From the NCBI RefSeq assembly GCF_014202695.1, contig NZ_JACHHH010000003.1, positions 1 through 64,000 of the forward strand: a stretch of DNA of 64,000 nucleotides. The letters run 5' to 3'. This DNA comes from Oribacterium sinus (GTDB taxonomy: Bacteria > Bacillota > Clostridia > Lachnospirales > Lachnospiraceae). The first letter of the stretch is position 1, and the number at the start of each line of letters is the position of its first letter. Positions 57,187 through 64,000 of the stretch are shown in pieces. The notes below the pieces were generated by a model that ran no database searches, was not told the DNA's origin, and was given only the letters and a program-made list of their open reading frames with translations. Position numbers and translations under genes: made by a program.

Positions 57187-57203
57187 TGTTGTAATATACA
57201 ACA
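57187..57203. promoter_or_regulatory. Palindromic operator of the toxin-antitoxin remnant
   Basis: TGTTGTA-ATA-TACAACA, perfect 7-bp arms. It overlaps the -35 (TTGTAA, 57189-57194) of a promoter with TATACT at 57211-57216, the usual place for autorepression by an antitoxin. Confidence 0.6.
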
Positions 57204-57238
57204 CATTTCCTATACTTTTATAAAAGGAGGTATGGTTT

Positions 57239-57421
57239 ATGTCTATCACGAAAAAAACAAGAGTATTTGCAAAAATAGAGAAAAAGTCCATCCCCATTCA
57301 AGAAGAAATGTCGAATGATGCCTTCCATGCCATGATGACTACAGGCTATTCTCAAGCATTAAAGGATGATTCACAACCCATGGATGAAGTATTTAAAGAG
57401 CTGGAAGAGAGCTTATCATGA
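57239..57421 (+). CDS. Small antitoxin-like protein (RelB/DinJ-type, tentative)
   Basis: 60 residues: KKTRVFAKIEKKSIPIQ as a beta/early helix part, then EEMSNDAFHAMMTTGYSQAL and a charged C-terminal helix (MDEVFKELEESL). This small acid-ended architecture, an upstream palindrome over the promoter, AAAGGAGG 9 bases before ATG, and an ATGA overlap with a following start codon all fit a type II antitoxin gene. The partner is truncated after 18 codons. Family assignment is by architecture only. Confidence 0.65.
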   Translation: MSITKKTRVFAKIEKKSIPIQEEMSNDAFHAMMTTGYSQALKDDSQPMDEVFKELEESLS

Positions 57422-57474
57422 CTACGTATCAAGAAGTCAACGAATCAGGAGAAAAAATAGCAAAGCTACTGTGA
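57418..57474 (+). pseudogene. Toxin gene fragment truncated by repeat copy E
   Basis: ATG overlaps the antitoxin stop as ATGA. The reading frame gives MTTYQEVNESGEKIAKLL and then a TGA that lies in the first bases of repeat copy E (starting at 57464). A normal RelE/ParE-type toxin would be 85-105 residues. No continuation of the frame is found after the element, where the sequence belongs to the minus-strand DUF1294 gene. So the toxin appears inactivated by the insertion. Confidence 0.6.
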
Positions 57475-57663
57475 AAATCAAATTAATGAAGAAATTTTCG
57501 GCAAAATAGGTCTGAATTTGGGGTAGTCTGAGCCCGTCGGTACTTGCGAAAAACAAGAGAAACGCAGTTTTTCGCTTAGTATCCGCTACGTGGCGAAGCT
57601 AGCGAGAGCGTGCCCCAGTTCAGACCTATATTGCACAGAAAATTTTTTTATTTTCATAGCTCC
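57464..57663 (+). repeat. Structured intergenic repeat, copy E
   Basis: A 200-bp copy from the toxin fragment to 2 bases before the DUF1294 stop codon. Left end AGCTACTGTGAAAATCAAAT; right end, on the other strand, GGAGCTATGAAAATAAAA. Inner stem AATAGGTCTGAA/TTCAGACCTATT then TGGGG/CCCCA. Core GTAGTCTGAGCCCGTCGG, hairpin GGTACTTGCGAAAAAC with GTTTTTCGCTTAGTATCC (9-bp perfect inner stem), hairpin GCTACGTGGCGAAGCTAGC, then GAGAGCGTGCCCC. Core nearly identical to copy C, so both are relatively recent. Confidence 0.88.
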
Positions 57664-57665
57664 TT

Positions 57666-57962
57666 TTATTTTCTTCCAAAAATCAGGTAAATCCATAGTA
57701 GCAGCGCCACCGGCATCAAGACTAAAAATCTTGGTTTTCTGGTCTTATGCCTGCAAAGATACATTCCCAGAATTCCTCCTAAGGCGCCGCCCAAGAAGGC
57801 TTGCCCCAATAAGACTTTTTCCGGCACTCTCCATCCCCTATGTATGGCCTGCCACTTGTCATAGGCAAAGCTAAGAAAACAAAGAATATTGATGCCCAAA
57901 AGATAGAGCAATAAGCCCTTTCCCCCAAGCTCCAAAATTGATTGCAACAATTCTTTTTCCAT
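57666..57962 (-). CDS. DUF1294 family small membrane protein
   Basis: 98 residues with about three membrane helices. The family motif is visible in FLSFAYDKWQAIHRGWRVPE, then FLGGALGGILGMYLCRHKTRKPRF. Members are uncharacterised inner-membrane proteins. ATG at 57962 is 4 bases downstream of the preceding gene's stop, so the two are likely translated together. A longer frame upstream overlaps that gene and is not used. Confidence 0.85.
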   Translation of the reverse strand: MEKELLQSILELGGKGLLLYLLGINILCFLSFAYDKWQAIHRGWRVPEKVLLGQAFLGGALGGILGMYLCRHKTRKPRFLVLMPVALLLWIYLIFGRK

Positions 57963-57966
57963 TTCT

Positions 57967-59607
57967 TTATCTTCCCGGGAAACGGAAATTTGGAATAAGC
58001 TGGTCCCAAGAATCGATACCAATAATAGCTCTGGCAAAGTCTGCCGTTCCCTCTGTTGCGCTGGCATCGTCAATATACTTAAAGACGCTGTGTGCCTTCT
58101 TATGTACCAACTGATGGTTCACAATGCTGGAAAGTCCGAAAGCCAGTCCGTGCTTTACCTCATCATCGGAATCCTCCTGACGACTCATGAGATACGCGGA
58201 AATATACGGATTGTTATCTACAATATAGTAGGAGTATGCTACTGCTGCAGCCTGCTCATCCGACTTATCCTGTCCCTTTTGAATACTGGTGAAACCTTCC
58301 TCGGTAAGGAAAATCTTTCGAACCTCTCCCTTCTTGTTCTTCATGCTGTCCAACTGCATAAAATCGGTAATCACATGAAGATTCTTAAAGTTGATAATGG
58401 GAGAATCAATGGTATCGTTAACCTTTCCGGTCTTATCATCATCCCAGAATGCCGGGGAGGAAATAGGATATGGATAGGGGTGCAATGCCAGACCGAAGTC
58501 CATATGTCCCTCCAGATTGTCAAAATGATGGAAGGCCAATACCACATCCTTTCCCTTATATTTGCCTACAGGAGCCGCCTCCGGGAACATGTTCCAGTAG
58601 TGATCTAAAGAGAACATAATGTTGTCGTTGGCAGAAACGGACTTCATCGCGGTATAAAATACACGGAAGGCACGCTGGAATTTCTTGGTATAGGTGGAAA
58701 CATCATAGTCTCCCTCATAGTTCCAATACTGGTTGTCAATCTCATTTCCCACTACCCAGTTGGTAATTTTTCCGTGACCGTTCTGACCGTTATAACGCTT
58801 TGCCAAGAAAGAAGCCATAGCCTTTACCGCTCTAAAGCCCTGCTCGGACTCTACGTTAAAGCCATAGTAAACCGCCTGCTCCTTGGGAAGCTCCTTAACG
58901 CCGATGGGATTTAACTCCGGTACGGTATTGTTCCATGCGTTAAGCAAAATGGCGGTGACCGCTACGCCGGAATCACTAAGGCGCTTCACCTCTCCGTCCA
59001 GCTGATCAATCAGCTCCTTGTTAATCTGGAAGGTCTTTCCCTCATAGGAATAGGAAATTCCCTGACCGAAGAAACGCTGGGTAGGAATATCTACGCCCGC
59101 ATGCTTAATGTTCAGACTCAGTGCGTCATCTAAGATATTGGGATCTACACGAAGTCCCTTCTTTCCCGGATTTAAAGCAGGACTTTGGTTCTCCGCAACC
59201 ACCTCCGGATTCTCTATATATCTTCTATCCGCAATCATTTCATAACGGCTTCCCACCTTTACAGCCGGCACAAAGGCGCTGTAAAGACGAAGCTCTCCGG
59301 GACCTGCATAGAGAGGAAAATTAAATTTTTGATTCTCTCCCAAGCTTCCCTTGGCAATAAAGTCGGTACGACTGCCAAGATCGGTCTGATAAGGCTTGAT
59401 TTCGAAAATATAAACCGATCCGTCAGTACCGCTGCTGTCTCCTGTTGCATCCATTTGCAACTGAATCTCCTGCCTGTTGTCCGTAATCTCCACGTCTTTT
59501 ACCTTCGCCGAAAGATTATAAGCGAAAGCTCCCGTGGAAAAAAGTGCTGTAAATGCCATGCTTAACATAAACATGGCTACATTCTTTGTTTTTCCTTGTA
59601 AAGCCAT
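57967..59607 (-). CDS. Secreted glycoside-hydrolase-like protein (possibly DUF5722)
   Basis: 546 residues with an N-terminal signal peptide (about 1-29, cleavage near AFA-YN). An N-terminal beta-sandwich (about 30-150) is followed by a TIM-barrel-like domain with ITNWVVGNEIDNQYWNY (Asn-Glu acid/base of clan GH-A) near residue 290 and KIFLTEEGFTS (second Glu) near 435. HFDNLEGHMDFGLALHPYPYP lies between. I recall this arrangement as DUF5722; substrate unknown, probably an extracellular polysaccharide. AAGGAGAGG precedes ATG. Forms a two-gene unit with the DUF1294 gene. Confidence 0.82.
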   Translation of the reverse strand: MALQGKTKNVAMFMLSMAFTALFSTGAFAYNLSAKVKDVEITDNRQEIQLQMDATGDSSGTDGSVYIFEIKPYQTDLGSRTDFIAKGSLGENQKFNFPLYAGPGELRLYSAFVPAVKVGSRYEMIADRRYIENPEVVAENQSPALNPGKKGLRVDPNILDDALSLNIKHAGVDIPTQRFFGQGISYSYEGKTFQINKELIDQLDGEVKRLSDSGVAVTAILLNAWNNTVPELNPIGVKELPKEQAVYYGFNVESEQGFRAVKAMASFLAKRYNGQNGHGKITNWVVGNEIDNQYWNYEGDYDVSTYTKKFQRAFRVFYTAMKSVSANDNIMFSLDHYWNMFPEAAPVGKYKGKDVVLAFHHFDNLEGHMDFGLALHPYPYPISSPAFWDDDKTGKVNDTIDSPIINFKNLHVITDFMQLDSMKNKKGEVRKIFLTEEGFTSIQKGQDKSDEQAAAVAYSYYIVDNNPYISAYLMSRQEDSDDEVKHGLAFGLSSIVNHQLVHKKAHSVFKYIDDASATEGTADFARAIIGIDSWDQLIPNFRFPGR

Positions 59608-59886
59608 TTTCCTCTCCTTGAACTGACATACTTGCTTTGTGCTTTGTTGCTTTGCATACCCCTATGTTCCCCCGGTTCCACTGTATATCTGTATATCTCT
59701 TCATTACATACTCTGATACATCGACTCCGGATGCCTATATGCCTGCTTTGCACCGCTACAAATATCTTTGACTATCTTTTGGCTTATTCTTTAAGAATTA
59801 AAGCCTTTGACCTGTCCAACTATACTCAGTTCTTTACAAAAAAGCCATAGAAAATTTCTTACAAGTTCTTACATTACAGCTTCGCT
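59608..59886. other. Gap upstream of the glycosidase-like gene
   Basis: A 279-bp non-coding stretch. It holds a palindromic GGCTTATTCTTTAAGAATTAAAGCC (25 nt, split here as GGCTT...AAGCC arms with TTCTT/AAGAA centre, 59779-59803) and a TATAGT -10-like box on the minus strand near 59820. I see no clear terminator for the PTS gene. Confidence 0.4.
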
Positions 59887-60972
59887 TTAGGAGGAAAGCT
59901 TCATATCTCCCTCTTTGATCCACTTCATTTTCCGACAAAAAGCAGAACAAAGCAAAGAAAATATTGCTGGAAGAATAAAGCATAACAGCAAAAGAGAAAG
60001 CCAATCACTTGCAGTTACCGCTGTCTTACTCCCCTCTTCTATGCCCTTAAGCCAGCCGGTGTAAACGCCGATAGGGCCAACCAAACCGCAGGTTCCCATA
60101 CCGGAGGTAACCGCAGGACCGTTATTTTCAAAATGAAAGAGACAGGTAGCCAGTGGTCCTGTAATCATGGAGGCAAATGTAGCCGGAATCCAAATCCGGG
60201 GATTTTTTACAATGTTTCCCATCTGCAGCATAGAAGTACCAAGCCCCTGAGAAACTAGACCGGAAACGCCGTTTTCCCGGAAGGAAATCACTGCAAAGCC
60301 CACCATCTGGGCACAACAGCCTGCCACCGCAGCACCTCCCGCAAGTCCCGTAAGTCCAAGAGCCGCACAAATCGCCGCGGAGGAAATGGGAAGTGTCAAA
60401 GCAATACCAACCAAGGCGGATACCAAAATTCCCATAAAGAAAGGCTGTAGCTCTGTCGCCCACATAATCAGGCTTCCCACCTGAATCGCCGCTTTTCCGA
60501 TTATCGGAGCCAAGATTGCCGAAAAAAGCATTCCGGAGCCAATGGTTACAAGAGGCGTCACCAAAATATCCACTTTTGTTTCCTTGGAAACCGCTTTACC
60601 GATTTCTGTGGAAAGAATCGCCACAAAAAGTACCGCCAAGGGTCCCCCGGCTCCTCCCAGGGCATTGGAGGCAAAGCCCACAGTAATCAATGAAAAAAGT
60701 ACCAAGGGAGGGGCCTGTAAAGCATAGGCAATAGCCGTTGCCATAGCCGGACCGCTCATAGCGGAAGCCATTGCTCCTACGGTATAATCCACACCGCCAA
60801 TGGTGGCAACCACTCTGGTTAATGCGGAAATCCCCAGACTCTGCCCTAGGGTGTTTAAAATTGTTCCGATTAACAGGGAACAAAACAAGCCCTGAGCCAT
60901 AGCGGATAAGGCATCAATCCCATAGCGCTTCAGGGAAATCTCAATGTTCTTCCTTTGTAAAAAAGCCTTCAT
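59887..60972 (-). CDS. PTS-type membrane subunit IIC (PTS_EIIC_2 family)
   Basis: 361 residues, about nine to ten membrane helices. The segments GVDYTVGAMASAMSGPAMATAIAYAL near 60-85 and VGFASNALGGAGGPLAVL near 102-119 are characteristic of the stand-alone EIIC_2 family. No IIA, IIB, or HPr partner is adjacent, as is usual for this family, so whether it performs PTS transport or is a permease is unclear. AGGAGA lies 8 bases before ATG 60972 (ATG 60978 is the alternative). Confidence 0.85.
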   Translation of the reverse strand: MKAFLQRKNIEISLKRYGIDALSAMAQGLFCSLLIGTILNTLGQSLGISALTRVVATIGGVDYTVGAMASAMSGPAMATAIAYALQAPPLVLFSLITVGFASNALGGAGGPLAVLFVAILSTEIGKAVSKETKVDILVTPLVTIGSGMLFSAILAPIIGKAAIQVGSLIMWATELQPFFMGILVSALVGIALTLPISSAAICAALGLTGLAGGAAVAGCCAQMVGFAVISFRENGVSGLVSQGLGTSMLQMGNIVKNPRIWIPATFASMITGPLATCLFHFENNGPAVTSGMGTCGLVGPIGVYTGWLKGIEEGSKTAVTASDWLSLLLLCFILPAIFSLLCSAFCRKMKWIKEGDMKLSS

Positions 60973-61120
60973 TCTCATTCTCCTAATCTCTTATAAAGCA
61001 ATGCGTTTTAATACTTCTGCCTATCGTAACAGCTAAAAGTAGTGAGGAGTATTTCTATCCTGTCCTTCCCGGTCACCCCATTGCTTTCTTTATAAAAACT
61101 GTATACAAAACATCCCTCTG

Positions 61121-61128
61121 ATTATAGC
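61121..61128 (-). promoter_or_regulatory. Extended -10 promoter candidate for the PTS IIC gene
   Basis: TGC followed by perfect TATAAT (61121-61126) on the minus strand. No clear -35. The leader would be about 140 bases; I see no recognisable riboswitch in it. Confidence 0.5.
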
Positions 61129-61246
61129 AAAATGCTCCACTTATTTGTATAAAAATATTTAGTTTTTTGCAAAAGATATTTTATTCAGTACTCTATCCTA
61201 TTACGTTATTAAGCACTCTCGTAAAAGACTACATCATGCAACGCTT

Positions 61247-61275
61247 TAAAAAAAGAGACGGTAAAAACCGCCTCT
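61247..61275 (-). terminator. Terminator after the Sir2 gene
   Basis: AGAGGCGGT / ACCGTCTCT stem with a 4-base loop and seven T residues on the minus strand, 22 bases after the stop codon. Confidence 0.88.
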
Positions 61276-61296
61276 AAACACTTTACCTCTCCTATC

Positions 61297-62037
61297 TTAA
61301 CTTACCACTTCCGAAAGAATTTCTCCAATCTTTCCATAGAGTACCAAGTCGCACTCTGTATCCAGTCGCCCCTCCTCTTTATTGATAAGAACCAATTTAT
61401 TGTTTCCATGATGAGGAAAATATTGAATCAAGCCCGCAGCGGGATACACCGTCAAGGAAGTACCTCCGATAATCAATAAATCTGCATTCTGAATATGGGC
61501 AATGCTCTCTGAAAGAATCCGTTCATCCAAGCCTTCCTGATACAAAACCACATCCGGACGTATCATGTTACGGCAATGAGGACACAAAGGAATGGATGTC
61601 GAAAAGTCAATTTCTTCTTCCGGGATTCGATGATGATGCTTCACACAATAGTAGCGATGAATACTGCCATGAAGCTCATATACCGTTTTGGAACCTGCCA
61701 TCTGATGCAATCCGTCAATGTTTTGGGTAATAATTGCCTTTAGCTTCCCTTGCTCTTCTAATCTTTGCAAGGCATAGTGGGCAGAATTCGGAAGGATTCC
61801 CGAAATCAAGAGCTTTTCCTTATAAAACTTATAAAACTCTTTAGGTCGTGTCATAAAGAAATCATGAGACAAGATTTCCTCCGGCGGAAAGGCATATTTT
61901 TGATGATATAATCCATCCACAGAACGAAAATCCGGAAGGCCGCTTTCCGTAGATACGCCTGCACCGCCAAAAAACACGATATAGTTCGCTTTTTGAATTA
62001 ACTCCTTTAATTCAGCTAATTTCTCTTTCGTATCCAA
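61297..62037 (-). CDS. cobB: Sir2-family NAD-dependent protein deacylase
   Basis: 246 residues from a TTG start with AAAGGAG 6 bases upstream. GGAGVSTESGLPDFRS (24-39), TQNIDGLH (104-111) and the catalytic His in ELHGSI (His123) are intact. The zinc module is unusual: Cys131 and His134 (CVKH) pair with Cys152 and Cys155, so one of the four usual Cys ligands is His. It removes acyl groups from Lys using NAD+. It follows the Rpn-family gene by about 50 bases in the same direction. Confidence 0.94.
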   Translation of the reverse strand: MDTKEKLAELKELIQKANYIVFFGGAGVSTESGLPDFRSVDGLYHQKYAFPPEEILSHDFFMTRPKEFYKFYKEKLLISGILPNSAHYALQRLEEQGKLKAIITQNIDGLHQMAGSKTVYELHGSIHRYYCVKHHHRIPEEEIDFSTSIPLCPHCRNMIRPDVVLYQEGLDERILSESIAHIQNADLLIIGGTSLTVYPAAGLIQYFPHHGNNKLVLINKEEGRLDTECDLVLYGKIGEILSEVVS

Positions 62038-62087
62038 GTTTGCTCCTTTGTCTTATAGTCCAATCTTTTATCAAGATCTTCGGTAGC

Positions 62088-63050
62088 TTAAAGCCCGAAC
62101 TCTTTCAAAAGCTTTGCCCGATATTCTTCATCAAAAGAAACTCTTTTAAGGTCATCCATCCGTCCTGCATTCAGTAAATGACCTACTAAAAGAGCAAGAC
62201 GATTTTGACCCTTCTCCAAGCCCTTTTCAAGGCCTTGTTGCAGGCCTTGTTCTAGGCCTTTTTCTAATCCCTGTTGCATTCCCTGGGCTAAGCCTTTTTC
62301 TATCCCTTCCTCTACTGCTTTTTTTCTATACTTTTCTAATAAGACGTTCATCTTCTTTTCTCCTTCCTTATCTAATTTACCTTCCCTTAATGAGGCTACT
62401 CTATGATATAAAACATCAGACTGAATTTCTTTGGGATTGGCTTCTTTAAAGTCTTTAGCCAGCTTTCCTAATGCATTATCATCTTGCCTTGCCGTATTGA
62501 AATAGAGGATATGGGAACCATCTTTAAACAAATTGCCGGATTTCCTGATAACACGTTCAATTTGATATAACTGTTCTCCCTCTCCCAATACATCTTTATC
62601 TGTAATAAATATAACATAGCTCTCCGGCAATTTGGAAAACTTTTCTCCCTTCTTTAGGGTATGCGTGTCCATAAGTGCAGCATGATAACGAGCCCTTTTA
62701 GGAGTTGCTCCGGCAGATGAATTCTGTACTTCGATATTATAAAGCAAGCCTTTTTCATCAGTGCAAAGGCAGTCCAATACCAAAGCTCTTCCATGTAAAT
62801 TGGGCAGCCTCTTTTGAAGTCTTTGTTCCTTTAACTTTAAAGAAGACTTGTTCAAAATCGTTTGAAGAATATATTCCGTACAAGCCTGTTCTTCCAGAAC
62901 TACTTGCATAAAGAGATCATCCATCAAAGTAAGTGATGCAATGATTTTTTTCTTTTCCAGAGCATCCAACTTTCTTCTTGTACTCTTAGAGTTTACTTTT
63001 AAATGAGCGGATTTTTTAGCTTTAGCATTTGTAGAATTTGTTTTTTTCAT
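62088..63050 (-). CDS. Rpn/PDDEXK-family transposase-like nuclease with variable repeat
   Basis: 320 residues. N-terminal basic region, then a PD-(D/E)xK nuclease domain of the Rpn (recombination-promoting nuclease) family: FMQVVLEEQACTEYILQTIL, ALVLDCLCTDEKGLLYNIEVQNS (catalytic Asp and Glu-Val-Gln) and RARYHAALMDTH. Residues about 250-285 are a four-residue repeat (EKGL/EQGL/QQGL). The C-terminal 35 residues are nearly identical to the second copy at 63803-64000. Rpn proteins nick DNA and can be phage defence or mobile-like. AGGTGA precedes ATG. Confidence 0.88.
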   Translation of the reverse strand: MKKTNSTNAKAKKSAHLKVNSKSTRRKLDALEKKKIIASLTLMDDLFMQVVLEEQACTEYILQTILNKSSLKLKEQRLQKRLPNLHGRALVLDCLCTDEKGLLYNIEVQNSSAGATPKRARYHAALMDTHTLKKGEKFSKLPESYVIFITDKDVLGEGEQLYQIERVIRKSGNLFKDGSHILYFNTARQDDNALGKLAKDFKEANPKEIQSDVLYHRVASLREGKLDKEGEKKMNVLLEKYRKKAVEEGIEKGLAQGMQQGLEKGLEQGLQQGLEKGLEKGQNRLALLVGHLLNAGRMDDLKRVSFDEEYRAKLLKEFGL

Positions 63051-63301
63051 AAGTCACCTGCGGAAAATTAAAATAATAGAAATGAATATAGAAAAATTTA
63101 TAGTTTTTAGAATAAATAAAAAAAAGAGCGATATACGAATTAAAAATTTAATGTAGACTATTTAGAAAGTTGTGTGATTCATTGATTTATATTTTACAAC
63201 GAGTTAAAGGAATCTCCTATACTCCACATTCGGATAATATCCGTATAATGATAATATAAAAGTATGGTTGATGAAATATCTCCCCCTGCCTATCACCACC
63301 C

Positions 63302-63420
63302 TTTGGCATCTTCGATAGCATAGGAGCACTGCCTATTTTCACCATTTGGCATATCCTAAAATATAGGTGCACTGCATATCTATATCTTCGCCTATATCGA
63401 GAACTAAGGAGCACTAGCTA
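63302..63420. repeat. Three degenerate 43-bp direct repeats
   Basis: Units starting at 63302, 63345 and 63388 share TTTGGCAT near the start (first two) and TAGGAGCACT / TAGGTGCACT / AAGGAGCACT at 42-43-bp spacing. The third runs into repeat copy F. They lie in the 750-bp region between two Rpn genes; the part from 63051 to 63301 is AT-rich with only a CGGATA-A-TATCCG palindrome (63231-63243). Confidence 0.6.
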
Positions 63421-63552
63421 CCCTTTAGCCACAAGACAATCTGAACCCCTCGGTACTTGACAAAAGCGAGCGAAGCGAAGCTTGCGTTTAGTACCGCTAG
63501 CCGGGCGAAGTTAGCGGGAGCGTGCCTTGTGGTTAGGGGGTGCTAGAGCTCC
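63408..63552 (+). repeat. Structured intergenic repeat, copy F (diverged ends)
   Basis: A 145-bp copy whose outer stem has a different sequence from all other copies (GGAGCACTAGC and TAGCCACAAG on the left against CTTGTGGTTAGGGG and GCTAGAGCTCC on the right) but is still paired. Core AATCTGAACCCCTCGG, hairpin CGGTACT...AGTACCG, hairpin GCTAGCCGGGCGAAGTTAGC, then GGGAGCGTGCC. This is the best evidence that pairing, not sequence, is kept in the outer stem. Confidence 0.75.
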
Positions 63553-63575
63553 GAAGCCTCGCATATAAAAAGTGC

Positions 63576-63640
63576 CCTTGCGTTTAGTACCACTAGTCGT
63601 GGCGAACTTAGAAGGAGCGTGCCTTTGTGAAAGGGAATAG
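63576..63640 (+). repeat. Structured intergenic repeat, 3' fragment G
   Basis: Starts with CTTGCGTTTAGTACC, matching the 3' part of copy F, followed by CTAGTCGTGGCGAACTTAG and GGAGCGTGCC. The 5' half is missing. Just after it, two copies of ACAGTCCCCC (63631-63675 region) with GAAGCTCCACATATATA between form another small repeat. Confidence 0.6.
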
Positions 63641-63802
63641 ACAGTCCCCCGAAGCTCCACATATATACAGTCCCCCTTGCTATTACCCATCCATAAAGTT
63701 GTTTAAAAAAGATTGAACCGCCCTACAGCCTTGATTTACAAGGTATAGAGCGGTTTTTATAAACACGTTTTGTTCTATAAACCTATATTTTTTACTCTCA
63801 TT

Positions 63803-64000
63803 TTAAAGCCCGAACTCCTTCAGAAGCTTTTCCCGATATGCTTCATCAAAAGAAACTCTTTTAAGGTCATCCATCCGCCCTGCATTCAGTAAACGACCTA
63901 CTAAAAGAGCAAGACGATTTTGACCTTGTTGCATACCTTGTTCTATACCTTTCTCCATACCTTCCTCTACTGCTTTTTTTCTATACTTTTCTAATAAAAC
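63803..64000 (-). CDS. Second Rpn/PDDEXK-family gene, C-terminal part (cut by window end)
   Basis: The last 65 codons: VLLEKYRKKAVEEG, a short EKGIEQGMQQG repeat, then QNRLALLVGRLLNAG and ending KLLKEFGL. It matches the C terminus of the 62088-63050 gene almost exactly, except for a shorter repeat (about three units against eight) and four substitutions. Recent duplication is likely. The nuclease domain lies outside the window. Confidence 0.88.
   Translation of the reverse strand, partial: VLLEKYRKKAVEEGMEKGIEQGMQQGQNRLALLVGRLLNAGRMDDLKRVSFDEAYREKLLKEFGL

Noticed and set aside
57590-57874. 94-codon plus-strand frame over repeat copy E and DUF1294, as a continuation of the toxin
   Set aside because: It is in repeat DNA and then antisense to DUF1294; no toxin-like motif, so it does not restore the truncated gene.

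Overview
The window looks like a chromosome segment of an anaerobic low-to-mid G+C Firmicute of the Lachnospiraceae type; Oribacterium or a close relative is my best guess, from gene content only. The support is a Rnf complex next to an F-type ATP synthase with a Na+-type c subunit, selA, folD with a stand-alone cyclodeaminase, a DUF4364-like regulator, and a three-gene cluster resembling Lachnospiraceae families I remember as DUF5716/DUF5717. Most genes lie on the minus strand, behind a partial 16S rRNA gene whose 5' end is at the left edge.

Layout. 1-800: 16S rRNA 5' end, its promoter, and tRNA-Pro(GGG). 0.8-10.5 kb: thrE-like exporter, a coiled-coil membrane protein, an alanine/glycine:cation symporter, a WYL regulator, a Cys-type glutathione peroxidase, the Ric/ScdA Fe-S repair protein, and selA. 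10.7-17.9 kb: ten-gene ATP synthase operon (atpZ, atpI-like, B, E, F, H, A, G, D, C). 18.3-23.4 kb: rnfCDGEAB. 23.8-28.6 kb: folD, fchA-like, argG with ArgR-type boxes, argH. 28.6-33.2 kb: YfhO, GtrA, CarD-like and rlmH. 33.2-41.3 kb: apparent operon of a very large helical protein, an actin/Hsp70-fold-like protein, a TPR-like protein, valS and a secreted repeat protein. 41.5-49.7 kb: DUF4364-like regulator, type Ic-like aspartate aminotransferase, DUF4143 ATPase, then phosphoesterase-scpA-scpB-dut-lipoprotein, and a small XRE regulator. 49.8-55.8 kb: ftsH, leuB, uvrB. 55.9-64 kb: RpiR regulator, tRNA-Arg(CCG), a broken toxin-antitoxin pair, DUF1294, a secreted glycosidase-like protein, PTS IIC, Sir2, and two Rpn-family paralogues.

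The physiology is coherent. Rnf would couple ferredoxin:NAD oxidoreduction to ion export, and the adjacent ATP synthase carries the Glu34/Glu67-Thr68 pattern of two-carboxylate Na+ rotors, so a Na+ circuit is plausible. FolD and the cyclodeaminase serve C1-folate metabolism.

The most unusual content is a family of structured intergenic repeats of about 140-210 bp, at 8665-9046 (one copy nested in another), 23641-23848, 52236-52427, 57464-57663, 63408-63552 and a fragment at 63576-63640. They have long complementary ends, a conserved core, and hairpins whose paired positions change together between copies. Several copies sit directly on stop codons, and one appears to have truncated a toxin gene. 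Hairpins built from the same end sequences serve as apparent terminators after uvrB, tRNA-Arg and a lipoprotein gene. I do not recognise this family; it could be a mobile MITE-like element, a structured RNA, or both.
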